Positions 16,201 through 24,995 of a stretch of DNA of 64,000 bases are shown here, in pieces; position 1 is the first letter of the stretch, and each line of letters begins with the position of its first letter. The stretch lies in assembly GCF_001269885.1 (NCBI RefSeq), contig NZ_LHVH01000022.1, positions 124,001-188,000 on the forward strand, given 5' to 3'. Made by a program: the position numbers and the translations under genes. Source of the DNA: Pseudomonas kilonensis. GTDB taxonomy: Bacteria > Pseudomonadota > Gammaproteobacteria > Pseudomonadales > Pseudomonadaceae. Below the pieces are notes generated by a model. The model searched no databases. It saw only the letters and a program-made list of their open reading frames with translations, and had not been told where the DNA came from.

Positions 16201-16280
16201 AGTGGCCGGTCAGACCGAGGCTGGCGAAGCGCTGCGCACTCGGCGTAAGGTGCCCGCTATAACGATAAAAGAGGCGCGAC

Positions 16281-17183
16281 ATGCCTGATCACCGAACGCC
16301 CTTGTTCGAGCAGCGACCAGCCGAACTGGAAGTCATCCTGCCTGAGCCCGAGCATAGTTTTCGCTGGTACGAACATGACTACCCGTACCCGATGGCGCGC
16401 TGGAACCATCACCCTGAATTTGAAATCCACCTGATCCGCCAGGGCAGCGGCAAACTGTTGGCGGGCGACTACATCGGCCCGTTTGGCCCTGGCCATGTAG
16501 CGATGATTGGCCCGGACTTGCCCCACGATTGGATGGGCGACCTGGCACCGGGCGAGCACCTGCCCGGGCGCGACGTGGTCTTGCAATTCGATGGTGCGAC
16601 GCTGCTGACCTTGCGCCGAACCCTGCCCGAACTGGGGGACCTGCAGGGTCTGTTCGAACGCGCCCGTCGCGGCCTGGCCTTCGGCGGCGACACCGCGCGG
16701 CAGGCCGCGCACCTGCTGGAAGCCATCGGCCCGGCCCAGGGACTGGCGCGGTTGGCGCTGTTCCTGGAACTGCTGCACACCCTCAACCAAGCCCCTGGCG
16801 ACGAGGTCTTGAGCCTGGCAAGCCCTTGCTACGCGCCGACCCTCGATGCGCGCAGCTCCGAGCGCATCCATAAAGCCTTCGAATACCTGCAAGCCGAACT
16901 CACCGGCGACCTGCGCCTGTCGGTGATCGCTCGTCAATTGGACATGAGCGAGCCGGGTTTCTCGCGATTCTTCAAGCGCATCACCGGGCACGGCTTCATT
17001 GACCTGATGCGCAAGCTGCGGGTCCAGCGTGCCTGTCGCTTGCTGTTGCAGAGCGAAATGCCGGTGACCGATATCTGTTTTGAAGTGGGCTACAACAACT
17101 TGTCCAACTTCAACCGGCATTTTCGGATAGAGATGAACCAGACCCCCAGCGAGTACCGGCGGGGCGCTTTTTCCCCTGTTTGA
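16281..17183 (+). CDS. AraC family regulator, polyol (MtlR-like) type
   Basis: A 300-residue activator with an N-terminal cupin sensor (HHPEFEIHLIRQGSGKLLAGD, PHDWMGDL) and two C-terminal HTH motifs (LSVIARQLDMSEPGFSRFFK and ITDICFEVGYNNLSNFNRHF-like region near residues 255-275). The order is that of regulators of mannitol/sorbitol operons in fluorescent pseudomonads, and the neighbouring pseudogene and SDR agree with this. Its operon target is degraded here, so it may be a relic or act elsewhere. The ATG at 16281 gives MPDHRTPLFEQRP; no better start is visible. Confidence 0.83.
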   Translation: MPDHRTPLFEQRPAELEVILPEPEHSFRWYEHDYPYPMARWNHHPEFEIHLIRQGSGKLLAGDYIGPFGPGHVAMIGPDLPHDWMGDLAPGEHLPGRDVVLQFDGATLLTLRRTLPELGDLQGLFERARRGLAFGGDTARQAAHLLEAIGPAQGLARLALFLELLHTLNQAPGDEVLSLASPCYAPTLDARSSERIHKAFEYLQAELTGDLRLSVIARQLDMSEPGFSRFFKRITGHGFIDLMRKLRVQRACRLLLQSEMPVTDICFEVGYNNLSNFNRHFRIEMNQTPSEYRRGAFSPV

Positions 17184-17247
17184 TGGAGACGGTCATGTGA
17201 GCCCGCCGAGGCCTCGACGGGACAGCCAGCGACGAGCACGATCCACC

Positions 17248-17417
17248 GCCATCGCGAGCAGGCTCGCTCCCACAGGGGGATTTGTGTCGGACACAGACCT
17301 TGCAGTCACCCAGAAACCAGTGTGGGAGCGAGCCTGCTCGCGATGGCGTCAGCACAGCCAACATCAATGTCAGCTGATCCACCGCCATCGCGAGCAAGCT
17401 CGCTCCCACAGGGGATT
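17248..17417. repeat. Cluster of three REP-like units
   Basis: GCCATCGCGAGCAGGCTCGC at 17248, its inverted form at 17321-17347 and another direct-sense copy at 17383 lie in 170 bases between convergent genes. The units share GTGGGAGCGAGC and GCTCGCGATGGC. There is no other feature in this space. Confidence 0.8.
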
Positions 17418-17440
17418 TGTGGTGGCCCCCAGGTTCGGGA

Positions 17441-19216
17441 TTAGTCCGGGACACCCCGTTGATGCTTCTTCAACCGATAGGCGAATTGTGCCCGGCTCAG
17501 CCCCAATGAGCGTGCGGCCGCTGCCAGGTTGCCGCTGCTCAGTTGCAGGGCTTCGTTGATCAGCCGTGACTCCAGGCCGTCAATGGAGAAGTCCGAGTCC
17601 AGTTGGCTGAGGGACTGGAGCAGGGCCGGTTTTTCCGCAGCGTCGTTGGCGGCCAGGCCCATCGGTGAGAGACCGCCGTGCAGGTCCACGGAATACGCGT
17701 CCACCGGCAGTTGTTCATTGCGAAACAGGTGGACCAGGTCAATCGCCTGGCCTTCTTCGCTGGCGATCAGACCGCGCTCGATGAGGTTCTGCAATTCCCG
17801 CACGTTGCCCGGAAAGTCATAGCGCAGCAGGACCTTCAAGGCGCGCATGGTCAGGCCCATCGGGGTGCGGCCGTATTCCTGGCAAAAACGCTTGAGAAAG
17901 GCATTGATCAGCAGCGGTATGTCATCGCGGCGCTCGCGCAAGGGCGGCAGGGCGATGGGGTAGACGTTGAGCCGGTAGAACAGGTCTTCACGAAACGCGC
18001 CGTCCGCCACGGCCTTGCGCAGGTCGATGTTGGTGGCCGCGACGACCCGCACATCGACCTTGATGCCGTGGCCGCCACCGACCCGTTCGATTTCCCGTTC
18101 CTGCAAGGCGCGCAGCAACTTGCTTTGCCCGGCCAGGCTCAGGCAGGTGATCTCATCCAGGAACAACGTGCCGCCATGGGCGCGCTCGAAACGCCCGGGG
18201 CGCGAATGGGTGGCCCCGGTATAGGCACCGCGTTCGACGCCAAACAGTTCCGCCTCGATCAGGTTGTCGGGGATGGCCGCGCAGTTGAGGGCGATGAACG
18301 GACCATCACGTCGGCGACTCAGCTGGTGCAGTTGGCGGGCGAACATCTCTTTGCCGACGCCGGATTCGCCGCTGACCAGCACGGTGGCGGGGGTCAAGGC
18401 CACCCGTTGCAAGGCCTGGGTCGCGGCGTTGAAGGCGGCGCTGGCACCGATCAGCGGCTGTTCGCTGTCCGGCAGCGGGGCGGTTCCGGCAACACTGTCG
18501 GACTGGCTGTCGGTGCGCGCGACGACCGCTGGCGGTGAGGCGTTGAGGTAATTGAGGTCCTGCTCGACATCGCCCCATTGCTCGGCGGTCTTGCCGACGA
18601 CACGGCAGCGTTCATGCCCCATGCCTCGGCATTCCACTTCGCGGAAGATCACCAGTTGCCCGAACAGCCCACTGACGAAACCGATTGCGTAGCCCAGTTC
18701 GGTCCAGCACACCGGATCCTGACCGGTGCCATAGGCGGCGACATGCTCGTCGGCCTCACAAGAGTGATGCCAGAGAAACTCCCCTTCATAGAACCCGGAG
18801 TCGGCATCGAACTTGAAATGCAGCGGCTCGACCTTGGTCATGCCTTCAAGGGTGTGCAGATGCGTGCCGGCGCGAAACACCGCCGCGGCATCGGCGTGGG
18901 GCCAGCGTTCGCGAATCAGCCGGGCGTCCCGAGCACCGGAGGAATAGCCGGTGCGGGTGAGCATGCCACGGGCCTGTTCCAGCCCCTGGCGTTCGATGAT
19001 TTCCCGGCGCAACGCACCGAAGGATGAACTGTGCAGCAGCAACATGCGCTGGTCGTTGAGCCAGATACGGCCGTCGTCGGGGGAGAAAAACAGGCACGCG
19101 GTGAGTTCTGCCGTCGTGGGCGAACTGCTGTCGGTCAGCTCTTTGCTGTCACCCCGTGGACGGAAATGCTCGGTGGCGATCCGGTGATCCGGCAACTGGC
19201 AGTGGGGATTATTCAT
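17441..19216 (-). CDS. Sigma-54-dependent aromatic-responsive activator (XylR/DmpR family)
   Basis: A 591-residue activator. An N-terminal XylR_N sensor domain covers about residues 35-140, and a V4R domain about 150-210 carries cysteines at 153, 170, 196 and 204. The AAA+ domain follows with Walker A GESGVGKE (283-290), the sigma-54 contact loop GAYTGA (330-335) and Walker B LFLDEI (351-356), and a Fis-type HTH lies near 560-585. Relatives bind phenolic or benzylic effectors directly in the N-terminal domain. It is divergent from a benzaldehyde dehydrogenase/calA operon that has a -24/-12 promoter, so it is the likely activator. AGGGG precedes the ATG at 19216. The effector is unknown. Confidence 0.9.
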   Translation of the reverse strand: MNNPHCQLPDHRIATEHFRPRGDSKELTDSSSPTTAELTACLFFSPDDGRIWLNDQRMLLLHSSSFGALRREIIERQGLEQARGMLTRTGYSSGARDARLIRERWPHADAAAVFRAGTHLHTLEGMTKVEPLHFKFDADSGFYEGEFLWHHSCEADEHVAAYGTGQDPVCWTELGYAIGFVSGLFGQLVIFREVECRGMGHERCRVVGKTAEQWGDVEQDLNYLNASPPAVVARTDSQSDSVAGTAPLPDSEQPLIGASAAFNAATQALQRVALTPATVLVSGESGVGKEMFARQLHQLSRRRDGPFIALNCAAIPDNLIEAELFGVERGAYTGATHSRPGRFERAHGGTLFLDEITCLSLAGQSKLLRALQEREIERVGGGHGIKVDVRVVAATNIDLRKAVADGAFREDLFYRLNVYPIALPPLRERRDDIPLLINAFLKRFCQEYGRTPMGLTMRALKVLLRYDFPGNVRELQNLIERGLIASEEGQAIDLVHLFRNEQLPVDAYSVDLHGGLSPMGLAANDAAEKPALLQSLSQLDSDFSIDGLESRLINEALQLSSGNLAAAARSLGLSRAQFAYRLKKHQRGVPD

Positions 19217-19237
19217 TGTTATGCCCCTGATGGCGGG

Positions 19238-19252
19238 TGATCGAAATGATCA
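19238..19252. promoter_or_regulatory. Candidate upstream activator site
   Basis: TGATC-GAAAT-GATCA is a perfect inverted repeat about 155 bases before the -24/-12 promoter, the normal distance for XylR/DmpR sites, whose core also contains TGATC/GATCA. A second inverted repeat, GTTAT-taagc-ATAAC, lies at 19265-19279. Confidence 0.5.
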
Positions 19253-19404
19253 TCTGGCGAGATAGTTATTAAGCATAACTTTATCAAATGAACAAGCGGC
19301 AGCTGGCCAACGGCCACGTCGGCAGATGCGTCATCAGTCTTGCACTCGATGCAGAGCATTGATCCAGAGCCCTGCGCCAGGTTTATCAAGGCCCGCAGGC
19401 AAAA

Positions 19405-19421
19405 CCGGCACAGCGCTTGCT
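19405..19421 (+). promoter_or_regulatory. Sigma-54 (-24/-12) promoter
   Basis: CCGGCACAGCGCTTGCT fits the sigma-54 consensus, with GG at 19407-19408 and GC at 19419-19420, exactly 10 bases between them. It lies 80 bases before the benzaldehyde dehydrogenase start, opposite a sigma-54 activator gene. Confidence 0.78.
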
Positions 19422-19475
19422 CAAGCACGAGTACGGCGTTTGCGTCGATACCTTCCAGGTGCGGCAAACGATGAC

Positions 19476-19483
19476 AACAACAA
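19476..19483 (+). promoter_or_regulatory. CA motif (Crc/Hfq type) before benzaldehyde dehydrogenase
   Basis: AACAACAA matches AANAAYAA and lies just upstream of the ribosome binding site GGGAG, 17 bases before the start. Confidence 0.5.
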
Positions 19484-19500
19484 AGAGCCGGGAGTGTTAA

Positions 19501-20973
19501 ATGTCTGCATCCAAAAGCCACCTGTTGTCCCAGGTGATCGAGTCGGAATGTGTCTTCAACGGTGACTGGGTGCCTGCGTCGGGTCCGCTGCAATCGATCA
19601 TTGAACCGGCCACCGGTGAGCGGCTGATGCGCTGTGCCACGGCCGACTCTGCCGACATCGCCAAGGCCAGCCGCGACGCCGCCGTGGCGCAGCCGGGGTG
19701 GGCGGCGCTGGGCCCGCGGCAACGCGCGGCGATCTTCCGCAAGGCCGCTGACGTGGCTGAGCAGTCCTTCGACGAACTGGCGCTGTACGTGGCCCGGGAG
19801 ACCGGCGCCGCGCTGTTCAAGGGCCAACATGAAGTGCGCGAAGCCATCGTGCTGCTGCACCAGGCCGCCGGCCTGCTGTCCCAGGCCCATGGGGTGGTCC
19901 TGCCCAGCGAGGCGGGGCGCCTGTCCTATGCGCGGCGCCAGCCCCATGGCGTGGTCGGGGTGATTTCGCCCTTCAACTTTCCCCTGGTGCTGTCCATGCG
20001 CTCCGTTGCGCCAGCCCTGGCGGCGGGCAATGCGGTGGTGCTCAAGCCGGATCCGCAGACCCCGGTGAGCGGCGGTTTCCTCATCGCTCGGTTGTTCGAG
20101 GTAGCGGGGCTGCCCAAGGGCTTGTTGCAAGTGTTGCCCGGCGCGGCGGATGCCGGTGAGGCGCTGTGCCGCGACCCGAACGTACGCATGATCGCCTTTA
20201 CCGGTTCCACCGGCGCCGGTCGCAAGGTCGCTGAAGTCGCCGGGCGCAACCTGAAGAAGGTCGCGCTGGAGTTGGGTGGCAAGAACCCGTTGATCATTCT
20301 TGAAGACGCCGACCTCGACCTCGCCGCCCGCAACGCGGCCTGGGGCGCCTGGCTGCATCAAGGGCAGATCTGCATGGCCACCGGGTTGATCCTCGCCCAT
20401 GAATCCATCGCCGAAGAACTGACCCGCAAACTGGTGGAAAAAGCCCAGGCCTTGACCGTCGGCAACGCCGCCCAGGGCGAAGCTGCGTTGGGGCCGCTGA
20501 TCAATCAGCGCCAGCTCAAACGGGTGCACGACATCGTCAGCGACTCCGTGCGCGCCGGGGCTAGACTGGAGGCAGGTGGCGAGCACGATCGGCTGTTCTA
20601 TCAGGCCACGGTGCTCAGCGGCGTGAAACCCGGCATGCGGGCCTTCGATGAGGAGGTGTTCGGGCCCGTGGCAACGGTGGTCAGCTTCGCCACCGATGAT
20701 GAGGCCGTCGAGTTGGCCAACCGCACCGAGTACGGTTTGGCGGCGGCGATCATCTCGCCGTCGGTGGGCCGGGCCATGGCCATCGGTGAGCGATTGCAGT
20801 GCGGCATGTTGCACATCAATGACCAGACCGTCGCCGATGAGTGCATCAACCCGTTCGGCGGGCGCGGCGCCTCGGGCAATGGCGGCAGCGTCGGTGGCCC
20901 GGCGGACTGGGACGAATACACGCAATGGCAGTGGGTGACGGTCAAGGATCAGGCGCCGGTCTACCCGTTCTGA
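19501..20973 (+). CDS. Benzaldehyde (aromatic aldehyde) dehydrogenase
   Basis: A 490-residue NAD(P)-dependent aldehyde dehydrogenase of the XylC/AreC size class. Motifs are PFNFPLVLSMRSVAPALAAG, FTGSTGAGRKV, the catalytic Glu in ALELGGKNP and the catalytic Cys in HQGQICMATG. It would turn an aromatic aldehyde (benzaldehyde, vanillin, coniferyl or cinnamyl aldehyde) to the acid. It is the first gene of an operon with calA and is driven from a -24/-12 promoter. With calA the pair forms an alcohol-aldehyde-acid route for phenylpropanoid or benzylic alcohols. The exact substrate cannot be read from sequence. Confidence 0.87.
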   Translation: MSASKSHLLSQVIESECVFNGDWVPASGPLQSIIEPATGERLMRCATADSADIAKASRDAAVAQPGWAALGPRQRAAIFRKAADVAEQSFDELALYVARETGAALFKGQHEVREAIVLLHQAAGLLSQAHGVVLPSEAGRLSYARRQPHGVVGVISPFNFPLVLSMRSVAPALAAGNAVVLKPDPQTPVSGGFLIARLFEVAGLPKGLLQVLPGAADAGEALCRDPNVRMIAFTGSTGAGRKVAEVAGRNLKKVALELGGKNPLIILEDADLDLAARNAAWGAWLHQGQICMATGLILAHESIAEELTRKLVEKAQALTVGNAAQGEAALGPLINQRQLKRVHDIVSDSVRAGARLEAGGEHDRLFYQATVLSGVKPGMRAFDEEVFGPVATVVSFATDDEAVELANRTEYGLAAAIISPSVGRAMAIGERLQCGMLHINDQTVADECINPFGGRGASGNGGSVGGPADWDEYTQWQWVTVKDQAPVYPF

Positions 20974-21023
20974 CCGGCAGGTTTACAGGGCCCGATGAGC
21001 TGAGGGCCCTGCGAGTACACAAA

Positions 21024-21031
21024 AATAATAA
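21024..21031 (+). promoter_or_regulatory. CA motif (Crc/Hfq type) before calA
   Basis: AATAATAA matches AANAAYAA and directly precedes the ribosome binding site AGAGGA of calA. Confidence 0.45.
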
Positions 21032-21042
21032 GAGGACTCAAC

Positions 21043-21810
21043 ATGAAACTCGACAACAAGATTGTGCTGGTGACCGGTGTCTCATCAGGCATTGGTGCTG
21101 CCACGGCGAGCCTGCTGCGCGCCCATGGCGCCCAAGTGATTGGCGTGGACCTCAAGGCGCCGCACATGACCCTGGACGGTTTTGTGCAGGGCGATTTGAG
21201 CAGCGCCGAAAACATCGAACGGTTGCTGCCGCAGCTACCCGCACGGCTCGACAGCCTGTGCAACATCGCCGGGGTGCCGGGCACCGCCAACCCGCAACTG
21301 CTGGCGCGGGTCAACTACCTTGGGTTGCGCCACTTGAGCCGTGCGCTGCTGCCGCGCATCAACGCGGGCGGCAGCATCGTCAATATCGCCTCGATCCTCG
21401 GCGCCGAATGGCCGTTGCGCCTGGAACAGCACAAGGCGCTGGCGCGCATCGAAGATTTTGCCGCCGCGCAAGCCTGGCTGGCCGACCACCGGGTGCCGGA
21501 CCAGACCTGCTACCAGTACTTCAAGGAAGCCTTGATCGTCTGGACCTATCTGCAGGCCCAACCCTGGTTCCTTGAGCATTCGGTGCGCATGAACAGTGTC
21601 GCCCCGGGCCCGGTGTTCACGCCCATCCTCGACGACTTCGTGAGCATGCTCGGCGAGGCCCGGACCCAGGCCGATGCCCATCGCATGAAACGTCCTGCTT
21701 ACGCCGATGAGGTGGCGGCGGTGATCGCTTTCCTGTGTGCCGACGAGTCGCGCTGGATCAACGGCGTCAACCTGCCGGTCGATGGTGGATTGGCCTCCAC
21801 CTACATCTGA
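21043..21810 (+). CDS. calA: Coniferyl-alcohol dehydrogenase
   Basis: A 255-residue SDR, the same length as CalA of Pseudomonas sp. HR199. Distinctive segments are GVSSGIGA (cofactor), LCNIAGVPGTANPQLLARVN, the catalytic Tyr and Lys in CYQYFKEAL, and the C-terminus GVNLPVDGGLAST. CalA oxidises coniferyl alcohol to coniferyl aldehyde with NAD+. It is 69 bases downstream of the aldehyde dehydrogenase and in the same direction, so the two steps are coupled. AGAGGA lies upstream of the ATG. Related members are sometimes annotated as 3-alpha-hydroxysteroid dehydrogenase, but the aromatic context favours CalA. Confidence 0.87.
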   Translation: MKLDNKIVLVTGVSSGIGAATASLLRAHGAQVIGVDLKAPHMTLDGFVQGDLSSAENIERLLPQLPARLDSLCNIAGVPGTANPQLLARVNYLGLRHLSRALLPRINAGGSIVNIASILGAEWPLRLEQHKALARIEDFAAAQAWLADHRVPDQTCYQYFKEALIVWTYLQAQPWFLEHSVRMNSVAPGPVFTPILDDFVSMLGEARTQADAHRMKRPAYADEVAAVIAFLCADESRWINGVNLPVDGGLASTYI

Positions 21811-21876
21811 ATGCGCAGCCGTAGAACGCGGTGCAAGCCGCTACCTGAGCGTGTTGGCTGCAAAGCCATGCCAAAA

Positions 21877-21887
21877 AATAACAATAA
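21877..21887 (+). promoter_or_regulatory. Overlapping CA motifs before DUF1302 gene
   Basis: AATAACAATAA contains two overlapping matches to AANAAYAA, ending 12 bases before the start. It is the strongest Crc/Hfq-type site in the operon. Confidence 0.55.
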
Positions 21888-21899
21888 CGAGAAGCGTCC

Positions 21900-23549
21900 A
21901 TGGATAACCTCAAAGATTGCTTTGGTTTCAAGCATTGCGCCCTGTTCCTGGCGTTATGCAGCACCGGTGTGATGGTCGAAAGGGTCCAGGCCATGCAAAT
22001 GGACCTGGGTGACTCCGACTGGAAACTGCGCTGGGACAACACCATCAAGTACAGCCAGGCCTGGCGCCTGCAGGGACAGGACAGCCGCTTGGTCAATGCG
22101 CCAACCGCCAACGGCCTGTACCCCTCGATCCAGAGCCAGGGCGACAAGAATTTCAGCCGTGGCCTGGTCTCCAACCGCCTGGACCTGTTTTCCGAAATGG
22201 ACCTGAGCCGGCAAAACTATGGTCTGCGCGTGAGCGGTGCAGCCTGGTACGACGATATCTACAACCAGGACACTGACAGCAGCGAGCAACCGAATTTCCT
22301 CAGTGAAACTCGCAAGCTTCACGGTCGCGACGCGGAAATTCTCGATGCCTTCGTGTTCTTGCGCGGGGATCTCGGTGAAGACTCCCAGGGCGTGGCACGC
22401 CTGGGCCGACACAGCCTGATCTACGGGGAAAGCCTGTTCTACGGTGGCAACGGCATTGCCAATGCCCAGGGCCCGACCGATGTGGTCAAGTTGCTCAGCG
22501 TGCCGGGGACTCAATTCAAGGAGATCCTGCGCCCGGTCAATCAGATCTCCGGGCAGTTGCAGATCAACCCGCAGCTGTCGGTGGGCGCTTACTATCAGTT
22601 TGAGTGGGAACGTTCCAATCTGCCCGGCGCCGGCAGCTACCTGAGCGACGTCGATGCCATCGGTTACGGCAGTGGCCCACTGCGCGAAGTGTTCGGCAAT
22701 GACACGGTGAATGGCGGTGATCTTAAACCGCGCAATTCGGGGCAGGGCGGCATGCAGATCCGCTACAAACCCACCGGCACCGAGCTGGAACTGGGTTTCT
22801 ACGCGGCCCAGTATCACGATAAAGCGCCGATCGGGTTGTACGCCTACCTGGACGGTCCGGCGTCTGCGGCCACTGGCTTGCCGATCCTGGGTTCCTATCG
22901 TCAGGTCTACGCCGAAGACATCAAGACCGCCGGCGTCAGCTTCTCCACCGCCTACGGCCCGTTCAACTTTGCCGGTGAAACGTCGCTGCGCTGGAACGCG
23001 CCGCTGGTGAGCAATCTGCAAGTAGTGACCCCCGGCATGGCGGCCGATGGTGGCGACAATGAGTTGTTCGCCAGGGGCAAGACCGCCCACGCCAACCTGT
23101 CGGCCATCTACCTGTTATCGCCCACCGCGTTCTGGGACGGCGGCTCGGCCCTGGCTGAACTGGCTTGGAACCGCACCCTGAGCGTGACCAAGAACGCTGC
23201 CGCGCTGGACTCCAACACCACCCGCGATGCCACGGCGCTGCGGGTATTGATCGAGCCGGCGTACTTCCAGATTGTCGACGGAATCGACCTGACCGTGCCG
23301 ATTGGCATGGGGATAGTGCTCGACGGGCGCTCATCGGCGGTCAACAAATCCGGCTTCGGCAACACCCATTCCGGTGACTGGAGTGTCGGGCTCAAAGCCA
23401 CCTATCTGCAACGCTGGGATGTCGGCCTCAACTACGTGAACTTCTTCGGCGCACCGAAAGCCGGGCTGCGCGAGGACGGCAATTTCAGTTACGGACAGTC
23501 GTTGGCCGACCGCGACTTCGTCTCGCTCTACGTGAAAACCTCATTCTAA
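21900..23549 (+). CDS. DUF1302 family outer-membrane beta-barrel protein
   Basis: A 549-residue protein with an unusual N-terminus (MDNLKDCFGFKHCALFLALC) that still forms a signal-peptide-like hydrophobic stretch to about residue 31. The rest is rich in alternating aromatic/polar strands (SRQNYGLRVSGAAWYDDIY, LSVGAYYQFEWERSN) and ends in phenylalanine (YVKTSF), both marks of outer-membrane barrels. DUF1302 genes are commonly followed by DUF1329, YCF48-like and RND/MMPL genes, as here, and the set is found near catabolic operons for hydrophobic or aromatic compounds. A role in crossing the outer membrane with such compounds is inferred. Confidence 0.83.
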   Translation: MDNLKDCFGFKHCALFLALCSTGVMVERVQAMQMDLGDSDWKLRWDNTIKYSQAWRLQGQDSRLVNAPTANGLYPSIQSQGDKNFSRGLVSNRLDLFSEMDLSRQNYGLRVSGAAWYDDIYNQDTDSSEQPNFLSETRKLHGRDAEILDAFVFLRGDLGEDSQGVARLGRHSLIYGESLFYGGNGIANAQGPTDVVKLLSVPGTQFKEILRPVNQISGQLQINPQLSVGAYYQFEWERSNLPGAGSYLSDVDAIGYGSGPLREVFGNDTVNGGDLKPRNSGQGGMQIRYKPTGTELELGFYAAQYHDKAPIGLYAYLDGPASAATGLPILGSYRQVYAEDIKTAGVSFSTAYGPFNFAGETSLRWNAPLVSNLQVVTPGMAADGGDNELFARGKTAHANLSAIYLLSPTAFWDGGSALAELAWNRTLSVTKNAAALDSNTTRDATALRVLIEPAYFQIVDGIDLTVPIGMGIVLDGRSSAVNKSGFGNTHSGDWSVGLKATYLQRWDVGLNYVNFFGAPKAGLREDGNFSYGQSLADRDFVSLYVKTSF

Positions 23550-23564
23550 TAAGGTGGATTCGCC

Positions 23565-24926
23565 ATGCAGAACACAACATTCCTGAACACCTGCGTCCTG
23601 ACCCTGGCCCTTGCCGGCATGGGGCTGGCGCAGGCGGCGGTGTCGCCTGAACAGGCCGCACGCTTGAAAACCGATCTGACCCCCCTGGGTGGCGAGCGTG
23701 CCGGCAATGCCGATGGCAGTATCCCGGCTTGGCAGGGCGGTTATACCCAGGTCACGCCCGGCTATAAACCGGGTGACAAGCGTCCCGATCCATTCGCCGG
23801 CGAGAAACCGCTGTATTCGATCAAAGCTTCGAACATGGAGCAGTACGCCAGCGAATTGGCCGAAGGGACCAAGCTGCTGTTGAAGAAATACCCGGACTAT
23901 CGCCTGGACGTGTACCCGACCCATCGCTCGGCCGCCGCCCCGCAATGGGTGTATGACAACACCAGCAAGAACGCCACTCGCGCCGCGCTGGACGTGGCCA
24001 GCGAGAAGGTCTCCAACGCCTACGGCGGCATTCCGTTCCCGATCCCGGAAAACGGCGCCCAAGTGCTGTGGAATTACCGGTTGTCCTGGCAGGGTGGCGA
24101 CACCATCAGCGCGCCGTTCGATACCTGGCTGATGACCGCCGGTGGCAAGAAAGTCCAGGCGACCCGGGCCCAGTTCTCCTATCAGTTTCCCTACTACTTC
24201 GAAGGCGGCAGCCTGGAAAACTATGCGGGCAAGTACCAGGTGGGCAAGCTGTTGACTGAGTTACCGTCATCCAAGGCCGGCGAAGGCCTGATGACCCATT
24301 GGGACATGGACCCGGCCAATCGGGCGGCCTGGCAGTATCTGGTCGGCCAGCGCCGGGTTCGCCGGGCACCGAACATTGCCTATGACACGCCGGACTTCGT
24401 GACCTCCGGCGTCGGCCTGTTCGACGAAGCGTTCATGCTGTTCGGGCCTACCGATCGCTATGACCTCAAGCTGGTGGGCAAGAAAGAGCTGATCGTCGGC
24501 TACAACAATAACCGCGCCGCGCTGGCCAAGAGCGACGACCTGGTCAAGGAAAATTTCCTCAATCCTGATCTGGTGCGTTGGGAGAAGCACCGGGTCTGGG
24601 TGGTCGAGGCCACGCTCAAATCCGGCAAGCGCCATGTAGTGCCACGTCGGACCTACTACGTCGACGAAGACTCCTGGCAGATCCTGATGGCCGACGGTTA
24701 TGACGCCCAGGGCAAGCTCGGCCGGCAGATGTATTCGCTGACGCTGCTGGCGCCGGATATGCCGGCCCTCACCGCACAGGTCATGTGGGGCAGCTACAAC
24801 CTCGACACCGGGGCCTACTTCCTCAACGCATCGAGCAATGACCTGACGGTTCAGTACCAGAAGATCGCGAGACCTTCGGCGTCCTATTTCACGCCGGATG
24901 CCATGGCCAACGAAAACATGCGTTGA
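23565..24926 (+). CDS. DUF1329 family periplasmic protein
   Basis: A 453-residue exported protein with a signal peptide (about residues 1-22, ending LAQA). Typical features are PLGGERAGNADGSIPAWQGG near the mature N-terminus, repeated references to acidic/aromatic strands and YYVDEDSWQILMADGYDAQG in the C-terminal third. DUF1329 proteins are reported to have a LolA/LolB-like fold, suggesting that they carry hydrophobic cargo across the periplasm. It is 15 bases after the DUF1302 stop with AAGGTGG as ribosome binding site, so it is co-transcribed and probably works with the barrel and the RND transporter. Confidence 0.84.
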   Translation: MQNTTFLNTCVLTLALAGMGLAQAAVSPEQAARLKTDLTPLGGERAGNADGSIPAWQGGYTQVTPGYKPGDKRPDPFAGEKPLYSIKASNMEQYASELAEGTKLLLKKYPDYRLDVYPTHRSAAAPQWVYDNTSKNATRAALDVASEKVSNAYGGIPFPIPENGAQVLWNYRLSWQGGDTISAPFDTWLMTAGGKKVQATRAQFSYQFPYYFEGGSLENYAGKYQVGKLLTELPSSKAGEGLMTHWDMDPANRAAWQYLVGQRRVRRAPNIAYDTPDFVTSGVGLFDEAFMLFGPTDRYDLKLVGKKELIVGYNNNRAALAKSDDLVKENFLNPDLVRWEKHRVWVVEATLKSGKRHVVPRRTYYVDEDSWQILMADGYDAQGKLGRQMYSLTLLAPDMPALTAQVMWGSYNLDTGAYFLNASSNDLTVQYQKIARPSASYFTPDAMANENMR

Positions 24927-24995
24927 ACCTGTGGCGACCGTGGCGAGGAGGCGGTTCGTCGCGGTCGCTTACGATTTTCCGGGCGGAATAACGAT

